From the NCBI GenBank assembly GCA_020099315.1, contig CP083650.1, forward strand, positions 1,736,001 to 1,800,000: a stretch of 64,000 nucleotides of DNA, written 5' to 3'. Of the stretch, positions 35,661 to 43,264 are shown piece by piece; the first letter of the stretch is position 1, and every line of letters begins with the position of its first letter. The notes beneath the pieces are model-generated. The model was not told the origin of the DNA, did no database searches, and saw only the letters and a program-made list of their open reading frames with translations. A program made the translations under genes and the position numbers. The stretch is from Citrobacter europaeus. GTDB lineage: Bacteria > Pseudomonadota > Gammaproteobacteria > Enterobacterales > Enterobacteriaceae.

Positions 35661-36132
35661 CATATTAACTCTCGCCACTTTGGTTCTGATTAGTGGATGT
35701 AAGGAAGAGAAGTTGGCGGTTGGACAGCAAGCCCCGGCGCTGGCAACATTCGACTTGCAGGGCGGAGAGGCCGGGCTTGAACGCTGGCGTGGAAAGGCTG
35801 TTTATCTAAACTTTTGGTCGGCGAGTTGCGGTGGCTGTCTTGCCGAAATGGACGCGCTGGAAGCGCTAAGTAAAAAGTGGGGTGATAAGGTTGTGGTGGT
35901 GGCAGTGAATACCGATCCGGCGACGGTTAAAATAGATGGCTTACTGGCGAAACATCAGGTTTCTTACCCGGTACTTCGCGATCAGCTTAAGATTTCCCAG
36001 GAGCGCTATCAGGTCATCGGTACGCCAACCTCTGTGTTGATTGACAGGGAAGGTCGCGTGCTGGAATTACACCAGGGGATGCGGAAATCATCTGAGTTAG
36101 ATGCGACGTTTGCGCGCATGGCCGCCCGATGA
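35647..36132 (+). CDS. TlpA-like thioredoxin lipoprotein of the fet locus
   Basis: From the ATG at 35647 (MRWINILT) the product is 161 residues with a lipobox LISGC and a thioredoxin fold with SASCGGCLAEMD, so an active site CGGC, and a cis-Pro in VIGTPTSVLI. It is probably anchored on the membrane face of the periplasm and may keep the CxxC motifs of the DUF2318-like protein reduced. The start overlaps the ATPase gene. Confidence 0.87.
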   Translation: MRWINILTLATLVLISGCKEEKLAVGQQAPALATFDLQGGEAGLERWRGKAVYLNFWSASCGGCLAEMDALEALSKKWGDKVVVVAVNTDPATVKIDGLLAKHQVSYPVLRDQLKISQERYQVIGTPTSVLIDREGRVLELHQGMRKSSELDATFARMAAR

Positions 36133-36156
36133 ACGCGATACAGAGAGAAACGCTAT

Positions 36157-36645
36157 ATGGCATTCCGGTGGAATAAAGAGAGTCTGGCCGTCCTGCATGA
36201 AAATGCAGGTGTTCTTACGACGGAGCAGATTGCACTGATGCTTCGCACCAATATTACGGTTGTGCGCAATATGGCGTATCGACTGAAACTCAGCCTGCGG
36301 GTATCCGCCTACAATCAAAAACGTATTGAGCAAGTACAAACTCTCTATACGTCTTCTGAACCATTAAATCTGAAAGAGATTGCAGCAAAAACCGGACTGA
36401 CATTCAGTACGGTGCAGTACATTGTATATGTGAAATTAAAAAGTAAACCGTATACCAAACGGGAATACGTTTCCTTTGAAACTGACGATGCGGTTCATTA
36501 TCGGATACAACGGGAGTTCATTGATACTGAACGTTCCCTTCTGCACAACATTCCAGATAATACACGCTTTCATCAATTGTACCTGACAGACGGAACTTTA
36601 TATTCTGCACGTAATATTCGCAGCGAAGTGATTATCTCCGATTAA
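36157..36645 (+). CDS. Protein with two helix-turn-helix-like segments
   Basis: The 162-residue protein has two similar segments, LTTEQIALMLRTNITVVRNM (about 20-39) and LKEIAAKTGLTFSTVQYIVY (about 74-93), each fitting a helix-turn-helix. It lacks membrane segments. It starts 24 bases after the thioredoxin gene and may be the last gene of the fet transcript. No named family was recognised. A role in regulating the locus is inferred only from structure and place. Confidence 0.65.
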   Translation: MAFRWNKESLAVLHENAGVLTTEQIALMLRTNITVVRNMAYRLKLSLRVSAYNQKRIEQVQTLYTSSEPLNLKEIAAKTGLTFSTVQYIVYVKLKSKPYTKREYVSFETDDAVHYRIQREFIDTERSLLHNIPDNTRFHQLYLTDGTLYSARNIRSEVIISD

Positions 36646-36731
36646 TCGGATGGCATATTTCGTTACCCGACGAAGCAAGTATTCATATTAGCGTTTAACC
36701 TGGCTTATCTTTTTTTGTGGGAAAATAAAGA

Positions 36732-37487
36732 ATGGCCAATGTATACGCGTATGAATCCGCTCTGGTGATGATGATTACCGCCACGTTTGTCCTCGCCGGG
36801 ATGGTGAAAGGCGTTACGGGTATGGGATTGCCCACCGTGGCTATGGGGATCCTGGGGTCGCTTATTTCGCCGGTTGCCGCGGCAGCCATGCTGCTGTTGC
36901 CTTCACTGATTAGCAATCTTTTTCAGTTTGGCGGTGGCGGAAATACGCGTCAATTACTCAGACGACTATGGCCAATGCTGTTGACGGTGGTGGTAGCGAC
37001 ACTGCTTGCCAGCGCGTGGATTACCGGTGGCGACACCACCCGTACCCAGTTTGCGCTCGGCGTGGCGTTGGTGGCTTACGCTATCTGGACGCTGGCTGGA
37101 AAGAAAATCGCGGTGGCTCCGCAGCATGAAAAATCGTTTTCCCTCGTCATTGGATTTGTGACCGGCTTATTGACTGGCGGAACCGGCGTGTTTGTAATGC
37201 CCGCCGTACCCTGGATCCAGTCATTGGGGTTTGAGAAAGATGAACTGGTACAGGCGCTCGGGATCTCTTTTACGTTTTCGACCCTGGCATTGGCGCTTGG
37301 TTTGTGGTGGCACAATGCGCTGCCCGTACAGTCGCTAAGCTTATCGGCGTTGGCCATTGTTCCTGCGCTGATTGGTCAGTGGTTAGGAACCCGTGTGCGA
37401 CGGGTTATTTCTCCTGTTGTGTTTAAACGCTGTTTTCTGTTTTGTCTGGTTGGGTTGGGTATGGAGATGATGTTGCGTGCGGCGTGA
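36732..37487 (+). CDS. TauE/SafE (TSUP) family membrane transporter
   Basis: The 251-residue protein has seven to eight hydrophobic segments and the two TSUP half motifs, GMVKGVTGMGLPTVA and VTGLLTGGTGVFVMPA. The family moves sulfur-containing anions such as sulfite or sulfoacetate; the substrate here is unknown. An ArsR-like regulator gene follows closely and may control it. Confidence 0.85.
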   Translation: MANVYAYESALVMMITATFVLAGMVKGVTGMGLPTVAMGILGSLISPVAAAAMLLLPSLISNLFQFGGGGNTRQLLRRLWPMLLTVVVATLLASAWITGGDTTRTQFALGVALVAYAIWTLAGKKIAVAPQHEKSFSLVIGFVTGLLTGGTGVFVMPAVPWIQSLGFEKDELVQALGISFTFSTLALALGLWWHNALPVQSLSLSALAIVPALIGQWLGTRVRRVISPVVFKRCFLFCLVGLGMEMMLRAA

Positions 37488-37556
37488 CCGGTGCGGTGAC
37501 TTTAGGGCGCTATCATGGCATCGTTACTTCAGGCATTCAGGGGCAAAGAGGTCGCT

Positions 37557-38264
37557 ATGGCATCAGAGATGTTAAGTGAAGAAGAGGGCGCTCTGGAGTC
37601 GCGAATGGCGCTCACTGCGGCTGCTATGGCCGATAAATCGCGCTCGCGTATGCTGTGCGCCTTGATGGATGGCCGCGCCTGGACCGCAACCGAACTTAGC
37701 GCTGTGGCGGATGTATCAGCGTCGACTGCCAGCGCGCATCTGGCGCGTCTGTGCGAACAACGCTTTGTTGTGGCGCTTGCGCAGGGCAGGCATCGTTATT
37801 TTCGCCTTGCAGGTTCCGATATTGCTGAACTGCTGGAGCGTTTGATGGGGGTGGCGTGGGCGACATCAACGCCCCGCAAAATCACGACGCCGCCAGGCTT
37901 ACGGCATGCACGAACCTGCTACGATCATCTCGCCGGGGAGGTGGCGGTGAGGCTGTTCGACACGCTGGTTTCCCGTCAGTGGTTAACGCCGGATGGTGAA
38001 ACGCTAACGCCGCTTGGGCAGGAAAAGCTGGCCCAGATGGGGATTGTCCTGGCGACGGGTTCATCCCGGCGGAAGCTAACCTGCGGTTGTCTGGACTGGA
38101 GCGAACGACGTTTCCATCCCGGCGGCGAGCTTGGCGCATCGCTGCTACGCTGGATGACTGACCAGCGTTGGATAAAAACGGAACTCAATAGCCGACGCGT
38201 CACCTTCACTCCGCTTGGCATTCGCAAACTCGAAAGCGAGTTCGGTGTTAAAACGACACGGTAG
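37557..38264 (+). CDS. ArsR-like winged-helix regulator
   Basis: From the ATG at 37557 the product is 235 residues. The N-terminal half is an ArsR-type winged helix (MLCALMDGRAWTATELSAVA...SASTASAHLARLCEQRFV). The C-terminal half has Cys in KLTCGCLDWSERR, which could sense a metal or a sulfur compound. It probably controls the TSUP carrier just before it. The frame begins 14 codons earlier, but MASEMLSEEE is a more usual start. Confidence 0.8.
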   Translation: MASEMLSEEEGALESRMALTAAAMADKSRSRMLCALMDGRAWTATELSAVADVSASTASAHLARLCEQRFVVALAQGRHRYFRLAGSDIAELLERLMGVAWATSTPRKITTPPGLRHARTCYDHLAGEVAVRLFDTLVSRQWLTPDGETLTPLGQEKLAQMGIVLATGSSRRKLTCGCLDWSERRFHPGGELGASLLRWMTDQRWIKTELNSRRVTFTPLGIRKLESEFGVKTTR

Positions 38265-38351
38265 ATGGTTCGTTTTGCGAAAGCGTTCCCGGAAATATGT
38301 CATATTTCTGTCACACTCTGTTGTGATTGATAACAACAAGAGGTCGTAGGG

Positions 38352-39593
38352 ATGAATAAATCGTTAATCGCCACAGCCGTGGCAGGCGCTGTATTATTGT
38401 CAGCCGCCGCGCAGGCGCAGACCGCGCCGGAAGGCTATCAGCTTATGCAAGTATTGATGATGAGTCGGCATAACTTACGCGCACCTTTAGCCAACAATGG
38501 CAGCGTCCTTGAGCAGTCGACCCCAAAACAATGGCCAGAATGGGATGTCCCCGGAGGACAACTCACCACCAAAGGCGGTGTGCTGGAAATCTATATGGGC
38601 CACTACATGCGAGAGTGGCTGGCAGAACAGGGGATGGTGAAATCGGGAGAATGTCCGGCACCGGATACGGTTTATACCTATGCTAACAGCCTGCAGCGTA
38701 CGGTTGCTACGGCGCAGTTTTTTGTCACCGGTGCTTTCCCGGGGTGCGATGTTCCGGTCCATCATCAGGACAAAATGGGCACCATGGATCCCACATTTAA
38801 CCCAGTGATCACTGATGATTCCGCCGCTTTCAGCCAGCAGGCCGTGCAGGCAATGGAGAAAGAGCGCAGCAAAATGCAGCTCAACGACAGCTATCAGTTG
38901 CTGGAGCAAATGACTGACTACAAAGACTCACCGTCCTGCAAAGAAAAACAGCAGTGTTCCCTGACCGATGCCAAAGATACATTTAGCGCGAAATACCAAC
39001 AAGAGCCTGGGGTTTCGGGGCCGCTGAAGGTAGGGAACTCTCTGGTTGATGCCTTCACGCTGCAATATTACGAAGGCTTCCCGATGGACCAGGTTGCCTG
39101 GGGGGAGATTAAATCCGATCAGCAGTGGAAGGTTCTGTCGAAGCTGAAAAACGGCTATCAGGACAGCCTGTTCACCTCCCCGGAAGTGGCGCAGAACGTG
39201 GCTAAACCGCTGGTGAAATATATTGATAATGCGCTGGTTACTGAACGCGCGAAAGCGCCGAAAATAACGGTGCTGGTGGGGCATGACTCCAACATCGCAT
39301 CGCTGCTCACCGCGCTGGATTTCAAACCATACCAGCTTCATGACCAGAACGAGCGTACGCCGATTGGCGGAAAGATTGTCTTCCAGCGCTGGCATGACAG
39401 CAACGCAAATCGTGATCTGATGAAAATCGAGTACGTGTATCAGAGCTCGCAGCAGTTGCGTAATGCAGACGTTCTGACGCTGAAATCCCCGGCGCAGCGC
39501 GTAACGCTGGAGCTGAAAGGGTGTCCGATAGATGCGGATGGTTTTTGCCCGATAGATAAGTTCGACAGCGTGCTGAATGAGGCGGCTAAGTAA
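38352..39593 (+). CDS. agp: Glucose-1-phosphatase, periplasmic histidine acid phosphatase
   Basis: The 413-residue protein has a signal peptide (about 1-22, AQAQT), the phosphatase motif MSRHNLRAPL with the catalytic His, and the second motif VLVGHDSNIASLL. It releases phosphate from glucose-1-phosphate in the periplasm. Six or more Cys residues are likely paired. A terminator follows directly. Confidence 0.96.
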   Translation: MNKSLIATAVAGAVLLSAAAQAQTAPEGYQLMQVLMMSRHNLRAPLANNGSVLEQSTPKQWPEWDVPGGQLTTKGGVLEIYMGHYMREWLAEQGMVKSGECPAPDTVYTYANSLQRTVATAQFFVTGAFPGCDVPVHHQDKMGTMDPTFNPVITDDSAAFSQQAVQAMEKERSKMQLNDSYQLLEQMTDYKDSPSCKEKQQCSLTDAKDTFSAKYQQEPGVSGPLKVGNSLVDAFTLQYYEGFPMDQVAWGEIKSDQQWKVLSKLKNGYQDSLFTSPEVAQNVAKPLVKYIDNALVTERAKAPKITVLVGHDSNIASLLTALDFKPYQLHDQNERTPIGGKIVFQRWHDSNANRDLMKIEYVYQSSQQLRNADVLTLKSPAQRVTLELKGCPIDADGFCPIDKFDSVLNEAAK

Positions 39594-39597
39594 AAGA

Positions 39598-39630
39598 AAA
39601 ACTCCCCCGTGTTCGCGGGGGAGTCTGAGC
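39598..39630. terminator. Terminator between convergent agp and yccJ
   Basis: ACTCCCCCG and CGGGGGAGT form a nine-base stem over a short loop, with A and T runs around. It can serve both agp on the plus strand and yccJ on the minus strand. Confidence 0.8.
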
Positions 39631-39631
39631 G

Positions 39632-39859
39632 CTAAACGTTTTTACGTTCGATAGTCTGTTCACCCCAAAAGAGCGAATCTTTGTCTGTTTTCTCAAAGGC
39701 TTTGATGAGTACCTCGTCGCTACCTTCTTCCCAAATTTTTTCCGCCAGCTTCTCGTCATAATGCGCGACTTCAAAAATGGCTTCGGCTATTTCCGGCGAT
39801 GTATTGCGCAGACTTGCCCATTCGCCGACGCGATGGGCTTTCGCTTCTTGAGTTGGCAT
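39632..39859 (-). CDS. yccJ: YccJ, small conserved protein
   Basis: The 75-residue acidic protein reads MPTQEAKAHRVGEWASLRNT at the N terminus, as in the YccJ family. No catalytic motif or signal peptide is present. It follows wrbA in the same direction by about 20 bases, the same order as in E. coli. Function is unknown, though co-expression with wrbA in stationary phase is likely. Confidence 0.93.
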   Translation of the reverse strand: MPTQEAKAHRVGEWASLRNTSPEIAEAIFEVAHYDEKLAEKIWEEGSDEVLIKAFEKTDKDSLFWGEQTIERKNV

Positions 39860-39879
39860 TCGAATCCTCCTGTTGAAGA

Positions 39880-40476
39880 TTAGCCGTTGAGTTTTACTGC
39901 CAGACCAGCGACATATTCACCCTGATAGCGGGCGATAGATAACTCTTCCTGACTTGGCTGGCGAGAGCCGTCGCCTCCGGCGATAGTGGTTGCGCCGTAA
40001 GGTGTACCGCCGCGAACTTGAGAGACATCAAACAGCTCTTGCGCTGCGTAACCGATAGGCACGATTACCATCCCATGGTGGGCAAGCGTAGTCCAGGTTG
40101 ATGTAATGGTTTGTTCCTGACCGCCGCCGGTCCCTGTCGAGCTGAATACGCTGGCGAGCTTGCCGTACAAGCCGCCTGACGCCCACAGCCCGCCTGTCTG
40201 ATCGAGGAAGGTGCGCATCTGACCGGACATATTGCCAAAGCGTGTAGGGGTACCAAAAATAATAGCGTCGTAATCAGCCAGTTCTTGCGGGGTTGCGACT
40301 GGTGCGTTTTGTGTTTTGCCACCAGCCTTAAGGAAAATCTCAGGCTGCATGGTCTCTGGTACGCGCTTAATAATCACTTCCGCGCCATTTACCTTATTTG
40401 CGCCTTCTGCGACTGCATGGGCCATAGTTTCAATGTGTCCGTACATGGAATAATAAAGCACCAGAACTTTTGCCAT
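39880..40476 (-). CDS. wrbA: NAD(P)H:quinone oxidoreductase WrbA
   Basis: The 198-residue flavodoxin-fold protein begins MAKVLVLYYSMYGHIETMA, which carries the FMN phosphate-binding loop, and contains FGTPTRFGNMSGQMR. It reduces quinones by two electrons and protects against redox stress. It forms an operon with yccJ. The start has a good position after AGGAGT. Confidence 0.96.
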   Translation of the reverse strand: MAKVLVLYYSMYGHIETMAHAVAEGANKVNGAEVIIKRVPETMQPEIFLKAGGKTQNAPVATPQELADYDAIIFGTPTRFGNMSGQMRTFLDQTGGLWASGGLYGKLASVFSSTGTGGGQEQTITSTWTTLAHHGMVIVPIGYAAQELFDVSQVRGGTPYGATTIAGGDGSRQPSQEELSIARYQGEYVAGLAVKLNG

Positions 40477-40862
40477 TTTACACTACTCCTCGAGTTAACC
40501 GTGTCCGTAGCGACTCGCTACCTACCTTTAAAGATATGACGTACTGTCAGGAGTGCAAATTTCACAATCACTTCTTTGATTTATAACAATTTTTATAACA
40601 ACCTCTCTTGTTGCAAAATGATACATATTTAACCGGGTAAAATTCGGTAGTCATAAGAAAGACTTATTGATTTCTCAGTGTGACTATTTCTTGAACATCA
40701 TCAATCCTGTTGCAGGATATTACAGTTAGCGGCCGCCCAGGCCACGCTTCACTATGCTTAATCCCACGCAGTTATTTTCAGGGCATAGCCCATAACGCTG
40801 CGTGAGGTATCACTCCTCAGTACCTATGCAATATGATGTCTAATCAATGACGGAGGTCAGTA
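40477..40862. other. Divergent intergenic region between wrbA and ymdF
   Basis: This 386-base region should hold the divergent promoters of wrbA and ymdF, both stress-responsive in E. coli. ACGCAG at about 40765 and CTGCGT at about 40798 could pair, with GGGCATAGCCC forming an inner stem (40780-40790). No gene is seen. A GACGGAGGTC site precedes ymdF. Confidence 0.5.
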
Positions 40863-41036
40863 ATGGCAAACCATCGGGGCGGTTCCGGTAATTTTGCGGA
40901 AGACCGCGAAAGAGCATCAGAAGCAGGTCGAAAAGGTGGCCAGCACAGCGGGGGCAACTTTAAGAATGACCCGCAACGCGCTTCAGAGGCAGGTAAAAAA
41001 GGGGGCAAAAATAGCCACGGCAACAACAAATCGTAA
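40863..41036 (+). CDS. ymdF: YmdF, KGG-repeat stress protein
   Basis: The 57-residue protein contains two KGG/GxK repeats (SEAGRKGGQHSGGNF and ASEAGKKGGKNS) as in YciG/Con-10-like proteins. It is very polar, basic and lacks any membrane segment. Such proteins are made in stationary phase; the function is unknown. It is too short for most frame scans. A terminator follows at 41108. Confidence 0.93.
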   Translation: MANHRGGSGNFAEDRERASEAGRKGGQHSGGNFKNDPQRASEAGKKGGKNSHGNNKS

Positions 41037-41107
41037 TTGTCGGGCTATCTGTCAGATATGTCGTGACGGCTGAAGTTCAGAGCCAGACGTTACGTAGCCA
41101 CCTACCG

Positions 41108-41135
41108 CCGCCGGTTTGTTCCGGCGGTTTTTTTT
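41108..41135 (+). terminator. Rho-independent terminator of ymdF
   Basis: CCGCCGG at 41108-41114 pairs with CCGGCGG at 41121-41127, and eight T follow. It is a canonical intrinsic terminator. Confidence 0.92.
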
Positions 41136-41201
41136 GTCTGCAAGGTTGAACTGTAACAAAACGCAACGCAGACTAATGACATTCAGTTACTCGGGTGTCT
41201 C

Positions 41202-42116
41202 ATGTCATTACTATCTCGTTATTCCTTCTCTGTTAAACCTCAGGAAGCGATCCTCATTGTGATCACCATGTTCTGGGGTGGCACGTTTCTGGCGGTGCAA
41301 TATGCCGTTACCCTGAGCGGGCCTTTTTTCTTTGTTGGTGTCCGTTTTGCCACCGCCGCGCTGGCGGTCGCGCTTTTGTCTTTACGCACATTGCATAAGC
41401 TGACGTGGCTGGAAGTTAAAGCAGGCGTTGCGATCGGTATCGCAATTGCGCTGGGCTATAGTTTGCAAACCTGGGGGCTACAGTTTATTCCCAGTAGCAA
41501 ATCGGCTTTTATTACCGCGATGTACGTGCCGTTGGTACCGCTTTTACAATGGCTGTGTCTGGGACGTATGCCCGGACTGATGCCGTGTGTCGGCATTGTG
41601 CTGGCCTTTATCGGGTTGATTTTTCTCGCCGGACCGGGAGGCAATTTGCTGGCTTTAGGCGAAGGCGAGTGGATAACACTTGCTGGCGCGGTGGCGATTG
41701 CGGCAGAAATTATCCTGATTAGCGCGTGGGCGGGAAAAGTGGATGTACGTCGGGTAACGGTAGTGCAACTGGCGACCGCTTCGGTAGTGGCGTTTATTGC
41801 GATGGGCCCGGCCAAAGAGACCGTACCGCCAATGTCTACCGGATTGCTGGTTGTGGCGCTGGGGCTCGGAATTTTCAGCGCGATTATTCAGGTCACCATG
41901 AACTGGGCGCAGCGCAGCGTTTCGCCGACGCGCGCGACGGTTATTTATACCGGTGAGCCGGTGTGGGCCGGGATTTTTGGTCGTCTGGCAGGTGAACGCT
42001 TACCTTTACTTGCCTTGCTTGGCGCGGCATTCATTATTGTTGGTGTGCTGGTCAGTGAGCTGAAGTTCAAAAAGAAAAAAGCGCAGCCGCAAGAGGCGCC
42101 GCCGGAGTCGCTTTAA
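41202..42116 (+). CDS. EamA-family drug/metabolite transporter
   Basis: The 304-residue protein has about ten hydrophobic segments in two EamA halves, with FWGGTFLAVQYAV in the first and GEPVWAGIFGRLAGERL in the second. Substrate unknown. It sits directly before the rutR-like gene in the same direction, in the place that the rut operon and its regulator occupy in E. coli. It may be a target of that regulator. Confidence 0.87.
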   Translation: MSLLSRYSFSVKPQEAILIVITMFWGGTFLAVQYAVTLSGPFFFVGVRFATAALAVALLSLRTLHKLTWLEVKAGVAIGIAIALGYSLQTWGLQFIPSSKSAFITAMYVPLVPLLQWLCLGRMPGLMPCVGIVLAFIGLIFLAGPGGNLLALGEGEWITLAGAVAIAAEIILISAWAGKVDVRRVTVVQLATASVVAFIAMGPAKETVPPMSTGLLVVALGLGIFSAIIQVTMNWAQRSVSPTRATVIYTGEPVWAGIFGRLAGERLPLLALLGAAFIIVGVLVSELKFKKKKAQPQEAPPESL

Positions 42117-42174
42117 TTTAACCATTCACCGCGTGATTTGGTATGCTGACGCCCTCACAAGAAGGAGAGGGCGC

Positions 42175-42813
42175 ATGGTCCAACGCGCAGAGAAAAAAAC
42201 AGGTAAGCGCTCGCAGGCCGTCAGTGCAAAACGCCAGGCCATATTAACCGCGGCATTAAATATCTTCTCCCAATATGGGATCCACGGCACGCGTCTTGAA
42301 CAGGTTGCTGAGCAGGCGGGCGTATCAAAAACCAATCTGCTTTATTACTACCCGTCAAAAGAGGTGCTTTATATCGCTGTTTTACGGCAAATCCTCGACA
42401 TCTGGCTGGCTCCGTTGAAGGCTTTTCGCGAAGACTTTGCGCCGCTGGTGGCCATTAAAGAATACATTCGCCTTAAGCTGGAAGTATCGCGCGATTACCC
42501 GCAGGCCTCACGGCTGTTTTGTATGGAGATGCTGGCTGGGGCGCCTTTATTGATGGCTGAACTGGAGGGGGATCTTAAAACGCTGATTGACGAGAAATCC
42601 GCGCTGATTGCCGGTTGGATAAAAAGCGGAAAACTGGCTCCGGTCGATCCGCATCATCTGATTTTTATGATTTGGGCTTCAACCCAGCACTACGCCGACT
42701 TTGCCCCGCAGGTAGAGGCGGTGACGGGCGCAACGCTGCGTGATGAAGCCTTTTTTAACCAAACGGTGGAGAACGTACAGCGGATGATTATTGAAGGGAT
42801 CCGCGTTCGTTAA
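42175..42813 (+). CDS. rutR: RutR-like TetR-family regulator
   Basis: From the ATG at 42175, which follows AAGGAGAG, the product is 212 residues and begins MVQRAEKKTGKRSQ. It has a TetR helix-turn-helix (GTRLEQVAEQAGVSKTNLLYYYPSK) and a C-terminal ligand domain. RutR senses uracil and thymine and controls pyrimidine and purine genes. The rutABCDEFG genes it represses in E. coli are not beside it here. Its end overlaps the convergent gene by four bases. Confidence 0.88.
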   Translation: MVQRAEKKTGKRSQAVSAKRQAILTAALNIFSQYGIHGTRLEQVAEQAGVSKTNLLYYYPSKEVLYIAVLRQILDIWLAPLKAFREDFAPLVAIKEYIRLKLEVSRDYPQASRLFCMEMLAGAPLLMAELEGDLKTLIDEKSALIAGWIKSGKLAPVDPHHLIFMIWASTQHYADFAPQVEAVTGATLRDEAFFNQTVENVQRMIIEGIRVR

Positions 42814-43205
42814 CTGGCTGGCGGCAACGGGCAGCTTAAATCACCCTCTTCACACTGTAACAGTGAGGCGAGAAACGCTTCGCGCTCGTTGGTTTTATCG
42901 GTCAGGCACTGGCTGGATATCATCGCCTGGGCGCTACCCCCTTCGGTGCCAGAACTGATTAACGCGCAGTCTGCATCGCGCAGGGTTATCCATGAGGTTT
43001 GCGCTTTTTTCAGTAAATCTCGCTGGGTTGGGGCGGCGCGCTTCAGCGCATTCTGATACGTTTCATTAAGTTTAGCGTCGGCCACCTTATATTGCTCTGC
43101 TGCACAGGTGTTCATCTCAATCTGCGTGTTCGCGTTGGCGCAGTCATCCGCCAGCGCCTGGCCGCTCAGCAGCAGCGCTGCACATGTCAGTACGATTCGT
43201 TTCAT
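42810..43205 (-). CDS. LprI/DUF1311-like periplasmic protein
   Basis: From MKRIVLTC at 43205 the product is 131 residues with a signal peptide (cut near ALA-DDC) and six Cys in the mature part. The pattern CANANTQIEMNTCAAEQY and SWITLRDADC is that of the LprI/DUF1311 family, of which some members inhibit lysozyme. The frame could extend upstream through the putA terminator but that is unlikely. It is convergent with rutR. Confidence 0.82.
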   Translation of the reverse strand: MKRIVLTCAALLLSGQALADDCANANTQIEMNTCAAEQYKVADAKLNETYQNALKRAAPTQRDLLKKAQTSWITLRDADCALISSGTEGGSAQAMISSQCLTDKTNEREAFLASLLQCEEGDLSCPLPPAS

Positions 43206-43223
43206 GCTTCCCTCTGACTTCAT

Positions 43224-43250
43224 AAAAAAAGGCCCCGTTACCGGAGCCTT
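43224..43250 (-). terminator. Rho-independent terminator of putA
   Basis: Read on the minus strand, AAGGCTCCG and CGGGGCCTT pair over GTAA with one mismatch, then seven T follow. It lies just after the putA stop codon. Confidence 0.85.
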
Positions 43251-43264
43251 AATTAACCACAACC

